From the NCBI RefSeq assembly GCF_003075435.1, contig NZ_QCZJ01000004.1, forward strand, positions 124,001 through 188,000: DNA of 64,000 nt, given 5' to 3'. The notes beneath the pieces are model-generated. The model made no database searches, was not told where the DNA came from, and worked only from the letters and a program-made list of their open reading frames with translations. Origin of the DNA: Terrimonas sp. Lineage in GTDB: Bacteria > Bacteroidota > Bacteroidia > Chitinophagales > Chitinophagaceae. Both the position numbers and the translations under genes were made by a program. Below, piece after piece: positions 34,849-43,710 of the stretch (position 1 is the stretch's first letter; every line of letters starts with the position of its first letter).

Positions 34849-37404
34849 ATGAAAAAAAGCTTTACCCTTCTTTTCTCTATTTTTTCATTTATAATTTATG
34901 CGCAAAATCCTGCTACATTGAACAGCGCAGATATACTGCTGCGGTTAAAAAAGCTAAAAGTAACAGGTAATGTGTTGTATATAGCGGCCCATCCTGATGA
35001 TGAGAATACAAGATTACTGGCTTATCTCGCAAATGAAAAATTATACCGTACCGGTTATCTTAGCTTAACAAGAGGGGATGGAGGGCAAAACCTGATAGGA
35101 GATGAGCAGGGCATTGAGCTTGGATTGATCCGCACACAGGAATTATTGGCAGCAAGAAGAATGGATGGTGCGGAGCAGTTTTTCAGCAGGGCTTATGATT
35201 TTGGTTTTTCTAAACATACAGAAGAAGCACTGGAAAAATGGAATAAGCAACTTATTTTAAGTGATGTGGTGTGGGTAATAAGAAACTTTCAACCGGATGT
35301 CATCATCACACGTTTTCCGCCTGATAGTCGTGCAGGGCATGGGCATCATTCCGCATCTGCGGTTTTAGCGCAGGAGGCTTTTACAGCAGCAGCCGACCCG
35401 GCTAAATTTCCTGAGCAATTAAAAGATGGTGTTACAGCCTGGAAAACCAAACGCATATTCTGGAATACTTTCAATTTTGGAGGACAAAATACGCAAAGCG
35501 AAAACCAGCTTAAAATAAATGTAGGCGGCTTCAATACGCTGCTTGGCAAGAGTTATGGGGAAATAGCCGCTGAAAGCCGGAGTCAGCATAAAAGCCAGGG
35601 CTTTGGTGTGCCTGCGCAAAGAGGTGAAGCCTGGGAATATTTTTCATTTACTGCCGGCGATACGGCAACAGCAAACCTGATGGATAATGTTGTTACAACA
35701 TGGGCAAAAAATGGGAAGATAACATCCGCGGTTTATATAAAAGCGTCTGGTTTGCTGGATAGCCTGATCAGCAACTTTTCATATGAACATCCTGAAAAGG
35801 CTGTGCATGGTTTGGTGCAGCTATACCAGTTGATTATGGGAAGTGGAGAAGAAATATTATCTCCTTTACAAAAAAGAAAAAAACTACAGGAAATAGCAGC
35901 ATTAATAGAAGCTTGCGCCGGCCTTTATTTTGAAGCGGTTACCAATACGCCATATGCTGTTGCAGGCGATTCACTTCGCATAACCTTAAACGTTATTAAC
36001 AGGAGTAATATAAAAATTTCGGGAAATTCCATTCGGCCGTTTAATTATAACCTGCCTGGTCCCTTGCCCGAAAACCAATTGATCAGCTATACCAAAAATA
36101 TTTTCGTGCCGGTAAATGCTGATTATTCGCAACCCTACTGGCTTGAAAAGGGATTAAATGATGCGCATTTTGTAGTAGATGATCAGAAGCTTATAGGAAG
36201 ACCTGAAAATGAACCGGCTTACAGTATTGCTTTATCTGTAGAAATTGACAACCAGTTTTTTGTTTTTTCAAAACCGGTACAATATAAATACACAGATCCT
36301 GTTAATGGCGAGATATACCAGCCTGTTTATGTTGTTCCCGCCTTATCATTAATGGAAGCGCCCCGGTTTGTTTTTACGAAACTTAATAGTAATCCTGTTT
36401 CTCCCATAAGGCTGAGTGTAACATCATTTACTAATATACAAAAAGCGGACGCCAGGTATTATCAATATGAATATAGCGGGGAGAAGAGAGTGCAGCACCA
36501 GGTATACATGGATTCATCATTGTCTATTCAAAAAAACAATACCAATAATTATACACTTAATACGGCAGATATACTAAAGAAAACAAAAGAGAGAGAACTG
36601 CTTTTTTATACTGACCTGAAAGCGCCATATAAATATCCTTATCAGAGCTATACATTAAGAAAGATTGAGTACCCGCATATACCTTCAATTACTTACTTCT
36701 ATCTTAATAGGGTGAAAGTAATTGATGAAGAAATAATAACTGCCGGGAAAAAAATAGGGTACATTACCGGCGCCGGTGATAAAATTCCGGAAGCATTACA
36801 GGATATGGGATACGAGGTAAGTTTTTTAGGTGAGAAAGAAATAGTAACGGCAGACCTGAAACAGTATGATGCTATCATTGCAGGCGTAAGAGCCTATAAT
36901 GTGCATGACTGGCTTAACAATGTTTATGATAAGCTGATGAAATATGTAGAAGATGGCGGAAACCTGGTTGTACAATATAATACCAGTAATTATATTGGAC
37001 CGGTTAAAGCTCAGATGGGCCCATATCCTTTTGCAATATCACGTGGAAGGGTAACCGATGAAAAAGCCACTGTACATTTTATTGATCCCGGTAATACATT
37101 GCTCAATTGGCCAAACAAAATAACACAGAAAGATTTTGCCGGATGGATACAGGAAAGAGGGATTTATTTTGCAGATGATCTTTCCAAAGAATACAAGACC
37201 ATTTTCAGCATGAAAGATCCAGGCGAAGAAGAACAGGCAGGAAGCCTTATTGCCACTGATTATGGCAAGGGCCGGTTTATATATACCGGATTGGTTTTTT
37301 TCAGGCAATTACCCTCAGGGGTTGGTGGTGCATACAGACTTTTTGCAAACATTATAGCAAACCCAAATCTTAAGAACGCAAATGGCACAGCAAAAAAAAG
37401 ATGA
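34849..37404 (+). CDS. PIG-L family deacetylase fused to a ThuA/GATase-like domain
   Basis: An exported protein of 851 residues. A signal peptide (1-18) precedes a PIG-L/LmbE N-acetylglucosaminyl deacetylase-type domain (about 30-270). There the zinc motif AHPDDEN, TRGDGGQN and RAGHGHHSASA are visible. A beta-rich middle part (about 350-610) is followed by a GATase1-like Rossmann domain (about 630-840: GKKIGYITGAGDKI, YDAIIAGVRAYNV, YVEDGGNLVVQYNTS). Typical PIG-L enzymes are about 230-300 residues, so this is a long fused form. It may deacetylate extracellular glycans or glycoconjugates. It overlaps the next small gene by 23 bases. Confidence 0.85.
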   Translation: MKKSFTLLFSIFSFIIYAQNPATLNSADILLRLKKLKVTGNVLYIAAHPDDENTRLLAYLANEKLYRTGYLSLTRGDGGQNLIGDEQGIELGLIRTQELLAARRMDGAEQFFSRAYDFGFSKHTEEALEKWNKQLILSDVVWVIRNFQPDVIITRFPPDSRAGHGHHSASAVLAQEAFTAAADPAKFPEQLKDGVTAWKTKRIFWNTFNFGGQNTQSENQLKINVGGFNTLLGKSYGEIAAESRSQHKSQGFGVPAQRGEAWEYFSFTAGDTATANLMDNVVTTWAKNGKITSAVYIKASGLLDSLISNFSYEHPEKAVHGLVQLYQLIMGSGEEILSPLQKRKKLQEIAALIEACAGLYFEAVTNTPYAVAGDSLRITLNVINRSNIKISGNSIRPFNYNLPGPLPENQLISYTKNIFVPVNADYSQPYWLEKGLNDAHFVVDDQKLIGRPENEPAYSIALSVEIDNQFFVFSKPVQYKYTDPVNGEIYQPVYVVPALSLMEAPRFVFTKLNSNPVSPIRLSVTSFTNIQKADARYYQYEYSGEKRVQHQVYMDSSLSIQKNNTNNYTLNTADILKKTKERELLFYTDLKAPYKYPYQSYTLRKIEYPHIPSITYFYLNRVKVIDEEIITAGKKIGYITGAGDKIPEALQDMGYEVSFLGEKEIVTADLKQYDAIIAGVRAYNVHDWLNNVYDKLMKYVEDGGNLVVQYNTSNYIGPVKAQMGPYPFAISRGRVTDEKATVHFIDPGNTLLNWPNKITQKDFAGWIQERGIYFADDLSKEYKTIFSMKDPGEEEQAGSLIATDYGKGRFIYTGLVFFRQLPSGVGGAYRLFANIIANPNLKNANGTAKKR

Positions 37405-37543
37405 TATAAATAAAAGCTCAGGCGTGGGGATTATAATAGGCGTAGCCCTTGGGGTATTGGTAACCCTGGTGTTTAAAAAAATTGGTATAGGTATTTTAAT
37501 GGGAATAATAGTTGCGTTTTTACTGCGCAAATCATTTAAATAA
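37382..37543 (+). CDS. Small glycine-rich membrane protein, 53 residues
   Basis: Frame: MAQQKKDDINKSSG, then a hydrophobic Gly/Val/Ile stretch with GxxxG-like spacing ending in FLLRKSFK. It begins 23 bases inside the PIG-L gene and is 10 bases before the next small gene. Codon use is coding-like and there is no internal stop. No family is recognised. It may hold a two-helix hairpin with a Lys-rich end and could be a membrane anchor. Confidence 0.6.
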   Translation: MAQQKKDDINKSSGVGIIIGVALGVLVTLVFKKIGIGILMGIIVAFLLRKSFK

Positions 37544-37553
37544 AACTAACGAT

Positions 37554-37673
37554 ATGCAGCCAGATGAGCGTCCTCCTTTTTTTAAAAACTGGAGTAGTTG
37601 GTATGCCGCTGTTATAATAGCACTTGTATTGCAGATCATTTTCTTCATCTACTTTACTAAATATTTCGCATGA
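37554..37673 (+). CDS. Small single-span membrane protein, 39 residues
   Basis: Frame: MQPDERPPFFKNWSSWYA, then VIIALVLQIIFFIYFTKYF. It has a proline and aromatic start, then a single hydrophobic segment. Its stop overlaps the start of the symporter as ATGA (37670-37673), a typical sign of translational coupling, so it is very likely real. It may be an accessory subunit of the symporter. Confidence 0.65.
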   Translation: MQPDERPPFFKNWSSWYAAVIIALVLQIIFFIYFTKYFA

Positions 37674-39397
37674 GCTATTTCGACTGGACGGTACTGATCA
37701 TAACCCTTGCCGGAATTATTTTTTACGGATTATATAAAAGCCGTACAACAAAAAACCTTGATGGCTATTTCCTGAGCAACCGGGAAATGCCCTGGTATAT
37801 TGTTTTGTTTAGTATAATGGGAACACAGGCAAGCGCTATAACTTTTCTTTCAGCACCGGGCCAGGCATATACTGATGGAATGCGCTTTGTGCAATATTAC
37901 TTTGGTTTGCCCCTGGCGATGATCGTGCTTTGCATAACTTTTGTTCCCATTTTTCACAAAACCCGTTTATATACCGCTTATGAATTTCTTGAAAAGCGGT
38001 TTGATGTAAAAACAAGAACGCTCACCTCTTTTCTATTTTTGCTTCAACGTGGTTTATCAACAGGTATAAGTATATACGCTCCGTCAATTATTTTATCTTC
38101 CCTGCTTGGCTGGAATATTTACTGGACGAATATTTTTATGGGCGGCTTATTGATTATTTATACCGCAATGGGCGGCGCCAGGTCAGTTGCATATACACAA
38201 CAGTTACAGATCATCATCATATTCATAAGCCTTTTTATTGCCGGTTATCTTGTAGTAAAATATATGCCTGAGGGTATAAGCTTTCTGGACGCATTAAAAG
38301 TTAGCGGCGCAGAAGGAAGAACAAATGTTATTACAACCGGTTTTGAAAAGGGCAACGGATTTGACTGGCGCGACAGGTACAATTTACTAAGCGGTATTAT
38401 TGGTGGCTTTTTTCTCGCATTATCTTATTTTGGAACAGATCAAAGCCAGGTAGGAAGATATCTAACCGCTAAATCAATAAAAGAAAGCAGGCTTGGCTTA
38501 CTGATGAATGGTTTGGTAAAAGTGCCGATGCAGTTTTTTATATTGTTATTGGGCGTTTTAATTTTTGCTTTTTACCAGTTCAACAATGCTCCGTTATTTT
38601 TTAATGAAGCACAGGTATCTAAAATAGATAAAACAATATATAAAGACAGTTTACAGCAGATACGACAGCAATATGATTTACTTGAAGCGAAAAAAACACA
38701 GCTTGCCCGTACAATGGTTGCAGAAAACGCGGACGATTCCGGAATAAAAGCAGAGTTGATGATGGTGAACAGGCAAAGAGATAGTTTACGCAAAGCCGTA
38801 ACAACTATTATCAGTAAGCCCGAAGTAGGCGGCGACTCTAATGATACCAACTATATCTTCCTTAGGTTTGTTTTAGACTATTTACCCAAAGGGTTAATAG
38901 GATTATTGATCGCGGTAATATTTATTTCTTCATGGGGAAGTATTGCGGCCGCGCTGAATTCTTTGTCATCAAGCACTATAGTTGACATTCATAAAAAATT
39001 CATCAATAAAGATATGGATGAAGCAAAAGACTATAGTGTGTCGAGGAAATATACCATAGCGTGGGGCATATTCTGTATAATAGTGGCGCAGTTTGCTTAT
39101 AATATTGGTAACAGCCTGATTGAAGCGGTTAATATTTTAGGTTCGCTTTTTTATGGTGTTATACTTGGTGTGTTTCTCGTGGCTTTTTATGGAAAGAAAA
39201 TAAAAAGTAATGCTGTTTTCTGGGGTGCTATTGCCGGCGAAATATTGGTTGTAACATTATTTATCTTAAATGAAAATAAGGTAATTGATCTGGGTTTTTT
39301 GTGGCTGAACGCAATAGGCGCATTAGCGGTAGTATTTTTTGGATGGATACTTCAGGTTAGTTTTTTTTCAAAAGATAATTCGCGTTTTAGTATATAA
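37670..39397 (+). CDS. Sodium:solute symporter with large coiled-coil insertion
   Basis: A 575-residue SSS-family transporter. The N-terminal part has GYFLSNREMPWYIVLFSIMGTQASAITFL and the SSTIVDIHKKF region late in the protein. Between about residues 300 and 405 there is a charged insertion (KIDKTIYKDSLQQIRQQYDL, QRDSLRKAVTTII) predicted to form a coiled coil, longer than in the SSS protein at 1.3 kb. About 13-14 membrane segments flank it. It is coupled to a 39-residue membrane protein by a 4-base overlap. The substrate is unknown; the PIG-L gene upstream suggests a sugar derivative. Confidence 0.88.
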   Translation: MSYFDWTVLIITLAGIIFYGLYKSRTTKNLDGYFLSNREMPWYIVLFSIMGTQASAITFLSAPGQAYTDGMRFVQYYFGLPLAMIVLCITFVPIFHKTRLYTAYEFLEKRFDVKTRTLTSFLFLLQRGLSTGISIYAPSIILSSLLGWNIYWTNIFMGGLLIIYTAMGGARSVAYTQQLQIIIIFISLFIAGYLVVKYMPEGISFLDALKVSGAEGRTNVITTGFEKGNGFDWRDRYNLLSGIIGGFFLALSYFGTDQSQVGRYLTAKSIKESRLGLLMNGLVKVPMQFFILLLGVLIFAFYQFNNAPLFFNEAQVSKIDKTIYKDSLQQIRQQYDLLEAKKTQLARTMVAENADDSGIKAELMMVNRQRDSLRKAVTTIISKPEVGGDSNDTNYIFLRFVLDYLPKGLIGLLIAVIFISSWGSIAAALNSLSSSTIVDIHKKFINKDMDEAKDYSVSRKYTIAWGIFCIIVAQFAYNIGNSLIEAVNILGSLFYGVILGVFLVAFYGKKIKSNAVFWGAIAGEILVVTLFILNENKVIDLGFLWLNAIGALAVVFFGWILQVSFFSKDNSRFSI

Positions 39398-39517
39398 TAC
39401 CACATATTTTTTTGGTCGAAAAATAACCTTCACTGGCCGATTACATGTTTCTTATGTCAGTTTCATGAGTAATTTCACTTACGGTTTAAGAAATGGAATT
39501 CACTAAAATCTGTAATC

Positions 39518-40090
39518 ATGAAAATGTATCTATTATTAAGAAACAATGTTGAGTCGGGACCCTACTCTGTTGATTGCTTAAAGCAAATGCGCCTTGAAAA
39601 ATTTGATTTGATCTGGATAAAAGACGAAAGCATTACCTGGAAGTATCCATCAGAATTACAGGAGTTAAGGCAATATGCTCCCAAAGCTGAGCTTACATAT
39701 GCATCACTTGTGAACAATGCTAAGGAGAAACAAATCAGGTATTTCAGGGAGTATAATATTAACCTGGATTATAAAAAGATGAATATATCATATATCAACG
39801 AGCCTGATGCTTTCACTTCAGATATTCCTGAAGGTTACGAGTACCTTGTAGCCGCTGATAATGCAAACAGGTATGGAGGCAGCATGAGTGTGTCGGCAGG
39901 CTCAGATTTTAACACACCAAAAGAGGCCGGTAATGCGCCAGAGATTATAAATTATAATCTTATAGGGGAAAAGCAAAAGTTGGATACTGCTGAGATAATT
40001 GCTGATCATCAACAGTTTACAACCGTGATAAGTGTCAAAATCAAAAAGAAGGACCAGTCTTCGGGCTCAGGCTTTACAATCCGCAAATAA
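39518..40090 (+). CDS. GYF_2-like domain protein (first of a tandem pair)
   Basis: A 190-residue protein whose N-terminal 55 residues (MYLLLRNNVESGPYSVDCL, FDLIWIKDESITWKYPSEL) form a GYF_2/DUF4339-like domain, often used for protein binding. The rest is low in recognisable features and ends without a membrane segment. The paralogue at 40.4 kb is nearly the same in the N-terminal domain. It could be a cytoplasmic adaptor. Its gene is followed after about 120 bases by a strong terminator. Confidence 0.75.
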   Translation: MKMYLLLRNNVESGPYSVDCLKQMRLEKFDLIWIKDESITWKYPSELQELRQYAPKAELTYASLVNNAKEKQIRYFREYNINLDYKKMNISYINEPDAFTSDIPEGYEYLVAADNANRYGGSMSVSAGSDFNTPKEAGNAPEIINYNLIGEKQKLDTAEIIADHQQFTTVISVKIKKKDQSSGSGFTIRK

Positions 40091-40213
40091 ATCATACTGC
40101 GGATATTGCTGATTTATGGTTTTTATTCATTGCCTGTTGATCAGTTTAAATTATAAAATATACTAAAAACTGAGCTGATATTATTAAATGCTCAATTTTA
40201 TGTAATAACTTAG

Positions 40214-40255
40214 AGAACAGTTTATCGAAAATCATGGTAAACTGTTCTTTTTTTT
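40214..40255 (+). terminator. Strong intrinsic terminator
   Basis: AGAACAGTTTA (40214-40224) and TAAACTGTTCT (40238-40248) form an 11-base stem with a 13-base loop and a run of T. It lies between the two GYF_2 paralogues; the first gene ends 120 bases upstream. Confidence 0.85.
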
Positions 40256-40267
40256 GAAATACTCTGA

Positions 40268-40275
40268 TAACTTTG
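40268..40275 (+). promoter_or_regulatory. Candidate -7 promoter box for the second GYF_2 gene
   Basis: TAACTTTG matches TAnnTTTG, about 130 bases before the next start. It directly follows the terminator, so the two paralogues appear to be separate transcription units. No -33 TTG at the correct spacing. Confidence 0.42.
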
Positions 40276-40409
40276 TGCAACCCGCACACAACTTCTACTT
40301 GACCCGTAAATCCTTTCCTACGAATGTCTGTAATCCGGATTAATGCTTTGGATCATCCATTTCCTCTGAAATATGCCCATTAAGCTTTAGATCATAAACT
40401 ACAACATTC

Positions 40410-41078
40410 ATGAAAGCGTATTTGTTATTGCGGAACAACAAGCAAACAGGTCCCTATTCCCTTGAGGAATTGCAGCAAATGGGGCTGAAACCATTTGATC
40501 TTGTATGGATAGAAAGAAAAAGCAGCGCCTGGAGGTATCCTGCTGAAATTAAAGAGCTTGTTGCTTACACTTCTTCTGCGGAAAATTTTAATGATGCTAT
40601 AATAGATAACCCTGCACAGAAAGTGGTTAATATTTCAAGTGCGCCTGCACTTGCGAAAACAGGGTCAGATAATGTTTATGATTATGATTCACTGGAAATT
40701 TCAGAGAAATATATACGGCATGTTGTAGCATTGAAGCCTTCAATTGATAATACGCGGATACGCACCATCAAATCAAATACCTCCAAAAATATTGTTCATG
40801 TGCAGGTAAGGGATGCTGCAAACGAAGAACCTGTTGCTACAAGCACTGCAGGGGATTTGCAGAATGTTGCTCCTGCAATCAATAAGAGTTATATTGTTTT
40901 GCCTGAGCACAGGAGCACACAGGATGAAGGAAACATGGGTTATTCTTCTGAAAACGGGGCAATCCATATATTGAAAGGTCAGCATATTACGGATAATAAG
41001 CTTGAATGGGCGGTATTGATAATAGGAGCTGTTTCCCTGCTCGCAATAGTGTATCTATTAGTTACCTCCCCCTACTGA
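40410..41078 (+). CDS. GYF_2-like domain protein with C-terminal membrane anchor
   Basis: A 222-residue paralogue of the preceding gene. The N-terminal GYF_2-like domain (AYLLLRNNKQTGPYSLEEL, FDLVWIERKSSAWRYPAEI) is conserved, the middle is divergent, and the end has a membrane segment (LEWAVLIIGAVSLLAIVYLL, about 197-216) with a short tail. The topology would place the domain in the cytoplasm. The function is unknown. Confidence 0.78.
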   Translation: MKAYLLLRNNKQTGPYSLEELQQMGLKPFDLVWIERKSSAWRYPAEIKELVAYTSSAENFNDAIIDNPAQKVVNISSAPALAKTGSDNVYDYDSLEISEKYIRHVVALKPSIDNTRIRTIKSNTSKNIVHVQVRDAANEEPVATSTAGDLQNVAPAINKSYIVLPEHRSTQDEGNMGYSSENGAIHILKGQHITDNKLEWAVLIIGAVSLLAIVYLLVTSPY

Positions 41079-41142
41079 TAATAAGCACTCTTTTTTAGGA
41101 ACGAACGGTTAAATTATTATGCATTTCATTGAGTATACTTTC

Positions 41143-41150
41143 TATCTTTG
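41143..41150 (+). promoter_or_regulatory. Candidate -7 promoter box for the DUF1080 gene
   Basis: TATCTTTG matches TAnnTTTG, 22 bases before the start at 41173. A TTG at 41129-41131 is too close to be a normal -33. Confidence 0.5.
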
Positions 41151-41172
41151 AAAGAACACTCAATGTTTTTTT

Positions 41173-41811
41173 ATGTATTATCTTAAACATATCAGCGGTT
41201 GCATCATATTACTTGCATTTTTTTCTGTTAATATTTCTGCTCAGAAAAAAGCAGTTAAGCTATTTAACGGATACAACTTTGATGGATGGGAGGGTGATAC
41301 TGCAAAAACCTGGCGTATACAGGAGGGCAGCATTGTGGGAGGATATTTTGACAAGGTTGTTCCTGAAAATGATTTTTTAGTTACCACGAAAAAGTTCTCC
41401 AATTTTAATTTAAAGCTGAAATTTAAACTGATTGGCAAAGAGGGGTTTGTTAATACCGGCGTACAGTTTCATAGTATAAGGTTAACCAATCCTCCTAACG
41501 AAATGAAAGGTTACCAGGCTGATTTAGGCGATGGCTACTGGGGAAGCTTATACGATGAATCAAGAAGGAACAAAACACTAACGCCTATGGATACCGTGCT
41601 TTTAAAAAGGATTTTAAAGCGCAACGACTGGAATGATTACGAGGTACGATCAGATAATGGCCATATTACTATTTTCCTGAACGGCCATAAAACAGCTGAT
41701 TATACAGAACCAGATAAAACCATACCTCAGTCGGGTTTGATAGGTTTGCAGATTCACGGAGGAGGAAAAGTTGAGGTTTATTACAGGGATATTTTTATTG
41801 AGGAGTTATAA
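41173..41811 (+). CDS. DUF1080 / 3-keto-disaccharide hydrolase family protein
   Basis: An exported protein of 212 residues. A signal peptide (1-23) precedes a concanavalin-like beta-sandwich domain with KLFNGYNFDGWEGD, TWRIQEGSIVGG, DFLVTTKKFSNFNLKLKFKL, NTGVQFHS, and GLIGLQIHGGGKVEVYYRDI. The family is called 3-keto-disaccharide hydrolase in databases, and fits with Gfo/Idh/MocA oxidoreductases that make 3-keto sugars, but the nearest such genes are far away in the window. It converges on the biosynthetic operon. Confidence 0.85.
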   Translation: MYYLKHISGCIILLAFFSVNISAQKKAVKLFNGYNFDGWEGDTAKTWRIQEGSIVGGYFDKVVPENDFLVTTKKFSNFNLKLKFKLIGKEGFVNTGVQFHSIRLTNPPNEMKGYQADLGDGYWGSLYDESRRNKTLTPMDTVLLKRILKRNDWNDYEVRSDNGHITIFLNGHKTADYTEPDKTIPQSGLIGLQIHGGGKVEVYYRDIFIEEL

Positions 41812-41840
41812 TCCTCAAAAGTTTTATTCGGGCATTGTTG

Positions 41841-42980
41841 TTAAAATGGTTCTCCATGTGTTTGCCTGATAAGCTTTTCCACCATATTAGGAAATGGGTT
41901 CAGCGCATTAATGAATGAATTGGTTATCCATCTCTTTCCAAACATACCCTGGATTAAACGCCCTGTTGTAAGCCGGGTTTTGAAATGTTCATTCCATTTA
42001 TCCTGGTAAGCTTTTTCCATTTCATTCCTGCTTATTTTTCCCTGTAAAAAAGGATGTATTTGTTCAAAAGCTATTTTGCTCCCATGCATAGCCATGCTCA
42101 TGCCGTTGCCGCAAAGCGGGGCAATCATACCGGCTGCATCGCCGATCATGAGCATATGATGTTCAAGCTGTGTTTTTTTATCAAAACTGATCTGCGCTAT
42201 GGTTTCAGGTAAATTGTATAAAAATTCTGCTTCTGAAAATATTTTATTAAGATGTGGATTTTTACGAAGTATCTTTTCTTCCAGTTCCGGTATTGAATTA
42301 TTACAGCGTTTCAGATTTTTAGCAGTTGTGAGATAGCAAAGGCAGTATTTATCATCTTCTATTTTAGAAATGCCGCAGTAACCGTCATCGAAATTATGCA
42401 GTGCTATGCGGTTTGAAGGAAAGTTTGTTTTAATGTGATATTTAACGCCTATATAGTTATTGAGTTTATTCGGCTTTTTCTGTACAAAGCCTCTTTTCAT
42501 TTTTATATCAAGATTGCTTCGCTTGCCAAAGGTTCCGCAAACCTGTTTTGCCTTGTACATTTCATTGTCATACTGCACATGAAAACTGGAGTTATTGAAC
42601 CAGATATTATCAATTTTTGTTTCTTCTATTATTTCCGTACCGATGCTTCTGCTCAGGTTTGCAAGATATGCATCAAGCTTATAGCGACTGATACCAAAGC
42701 CTCCGAGTGGCAACCTGTGTTCAATGGTTCTGCCGGAAGGTGAAGAAACAGTAAGCTGCATAATATGAGGCAGATCCCAATCACTTAAAGGCACGCCCAG
42801 TTCTTCCAGAAAGTTCCAGCACTCAAAACTGATGTATTCACCACATACTTTATGAAATGGATATTTGTTTTTTTCAAACACAATTACTTTATGACCCTGC
42901 CTGGAAAGCTGGATGGACAGGCATAGCCCGGCTAACCCACCACCAACTATGGCGACATCATATGTCTGTTGTGTTGTCAT
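41841..42980 (-). CDS. FAD-dependent oxidoreductase of the type III PKS operon
   Basis: A 379-residue flavoprotein of the geranylgeranyl reductase / monooxygenase-like group. The start MTTQQTYDVAIVGGGLAG is chosen because its ATG overlaps the methyltransferase stop as ATGA (42977-42980); an upstream start would add 12 residues inside that gene. Motifs are GGGLAG for FAD, the RxxCGEYIS-type segment, and the second FAD motif GDAAGMIAPLCGNGMSMAM. It probably oxidises or reduces the aromatic or prenyl product of the operon. It is the last gene of four. Confidence 0.9.
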   Translation of the reverse strand: MTTQQTYDVAIVGGGLAGLCLSIQLSRQGHKVIVFEKNKYPFHKVCGEYISFECWNFLEELGVPLSDWDLPHIMQLTVSSPSGRTIEHRLPLGGFGISRYKLDAYLANLSRSIGTEIIEETKIDNIWFNNSSFHVQYDNEMYKAKQVCGTFGKRSNLDIKMKRGFVQKKPNKLNNYIGVKYHIKTNFPSNRIALHNFDDGYCGISKIEDDKYCLCYLTTAKNLKRCNNSIPELEEKILRKNPHLNKIFSEAEFLYNLPETIAQISFDKKTQLEHHMLMIGDAAGMIAPLCGNGMSMAMHGSKIAFEQIHPFLQGKISRNEMEKAYQDKWNEHFKTRLTTGRLIQGMFGKRWITNSFINALNPFPNMVEKLIRQTHGEPF

Positions 42981-43678
42981 TTTACTGTTATGAGCCACCT
43001 GAAAGCCCATTTCCATTCAATTGAGTAATGTTGTATACCCGATTGTTGCATAATGCGCACCCAATCTTTTTTAGTAAACCCTCTGGCAACGGACAAAGGG
43101 GCGTCGTGCTTTACAAGATAACTCTTTGAAAATAATTTTGTTAAACCTTTTATGGAAAAAAAAGCTAAAAAATGACGGTGAAGATCATTGATAAAAAAAC
43201 CTTTTGCGCTGTTATTGTGCATCCAGCGCATCATCAATATAAGCTCCGCATCAGTAAAATGATGACAAAACAGGGAAGAGAAAATAATGTCTGGTTTAAT
43301 GCTGCCGAGATCGGCTGTTTCATAACTGCTGTGTATCCATTGGTATGCGGGACCGTTTATTTTTTCTTTTGCAAAATCAATGCATTCTTTCTTTTTGTCG
43401 ATACCGGTTAAAGTTAGCGTATATCCTTTTTTCTTCGCCCATCTATCCAGGGCAATAAGATTATCTCCACCACCGCAACCAATCTCACAGACATTATATA
43501 TTTTATTTTTGCTTTCCTCTGAGCAAAGTATTTTTTGTAAGCCTGCTATTGTAATACTATGTCCGCCTAGCCAGGTATTGATGAAGTTCAGTTCCTGCAT
43601 ATTCTGCTTGATATCCTCAAACGGAATATCGTCATTATCCAGCAATTCTTTTTGGTATGAGCGATAGGGGAAGAACAT
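42977..43678 (-). CDS. Class I SAM-dependent methyltransferase of the type III PKS operon
   Basis: A 233-residue methyltransferase. Motif I is CEIGCGGGDNL (64-74) followed by LTLTGIDKKKECIDFA. The C-terminal half has GFFINDLHRHFLAFF, a typical post-motif region. It is likely to methylate the polyketide-derived phenol at O or C. It lies 32 bases after the polyketide synthase and overlaps the oxidoreductase by 4 bases. Confidence 0.88.
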   Translation of the reverse strand: MFFPYRSYQKELLDNDDIPFEDIKQNMQELNFINTWLGGHSITIAGLQKILCSEESKNKIYNVCEIGCGGGDNLIALDRWAKKKGYTLTLTGIDKKKECIDFAKEKINGPAYQWIHSSYETADLGSIKPDIIFSSLFCHHFTDAELILMMRWMHNNSAKGFFINDLHRHFLAFFSIKGLTKLFSKSYLVKHDAPLSVARGFTKKDWVRIMQQSGIQHYSIEWKWAFRWLITVK

Positions 43679-43710
43679 GGAATTAATACAATAATATGGG
43701 ATATTAATAC

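Noticed and set aside
41129-41380. An 83-codon plus-strand frame at the DUF1080 start
   Set aside because: It overlaps the signal peptide and first domain of the DUF1080 protein in another frame, and starts upstream of the -7 box.
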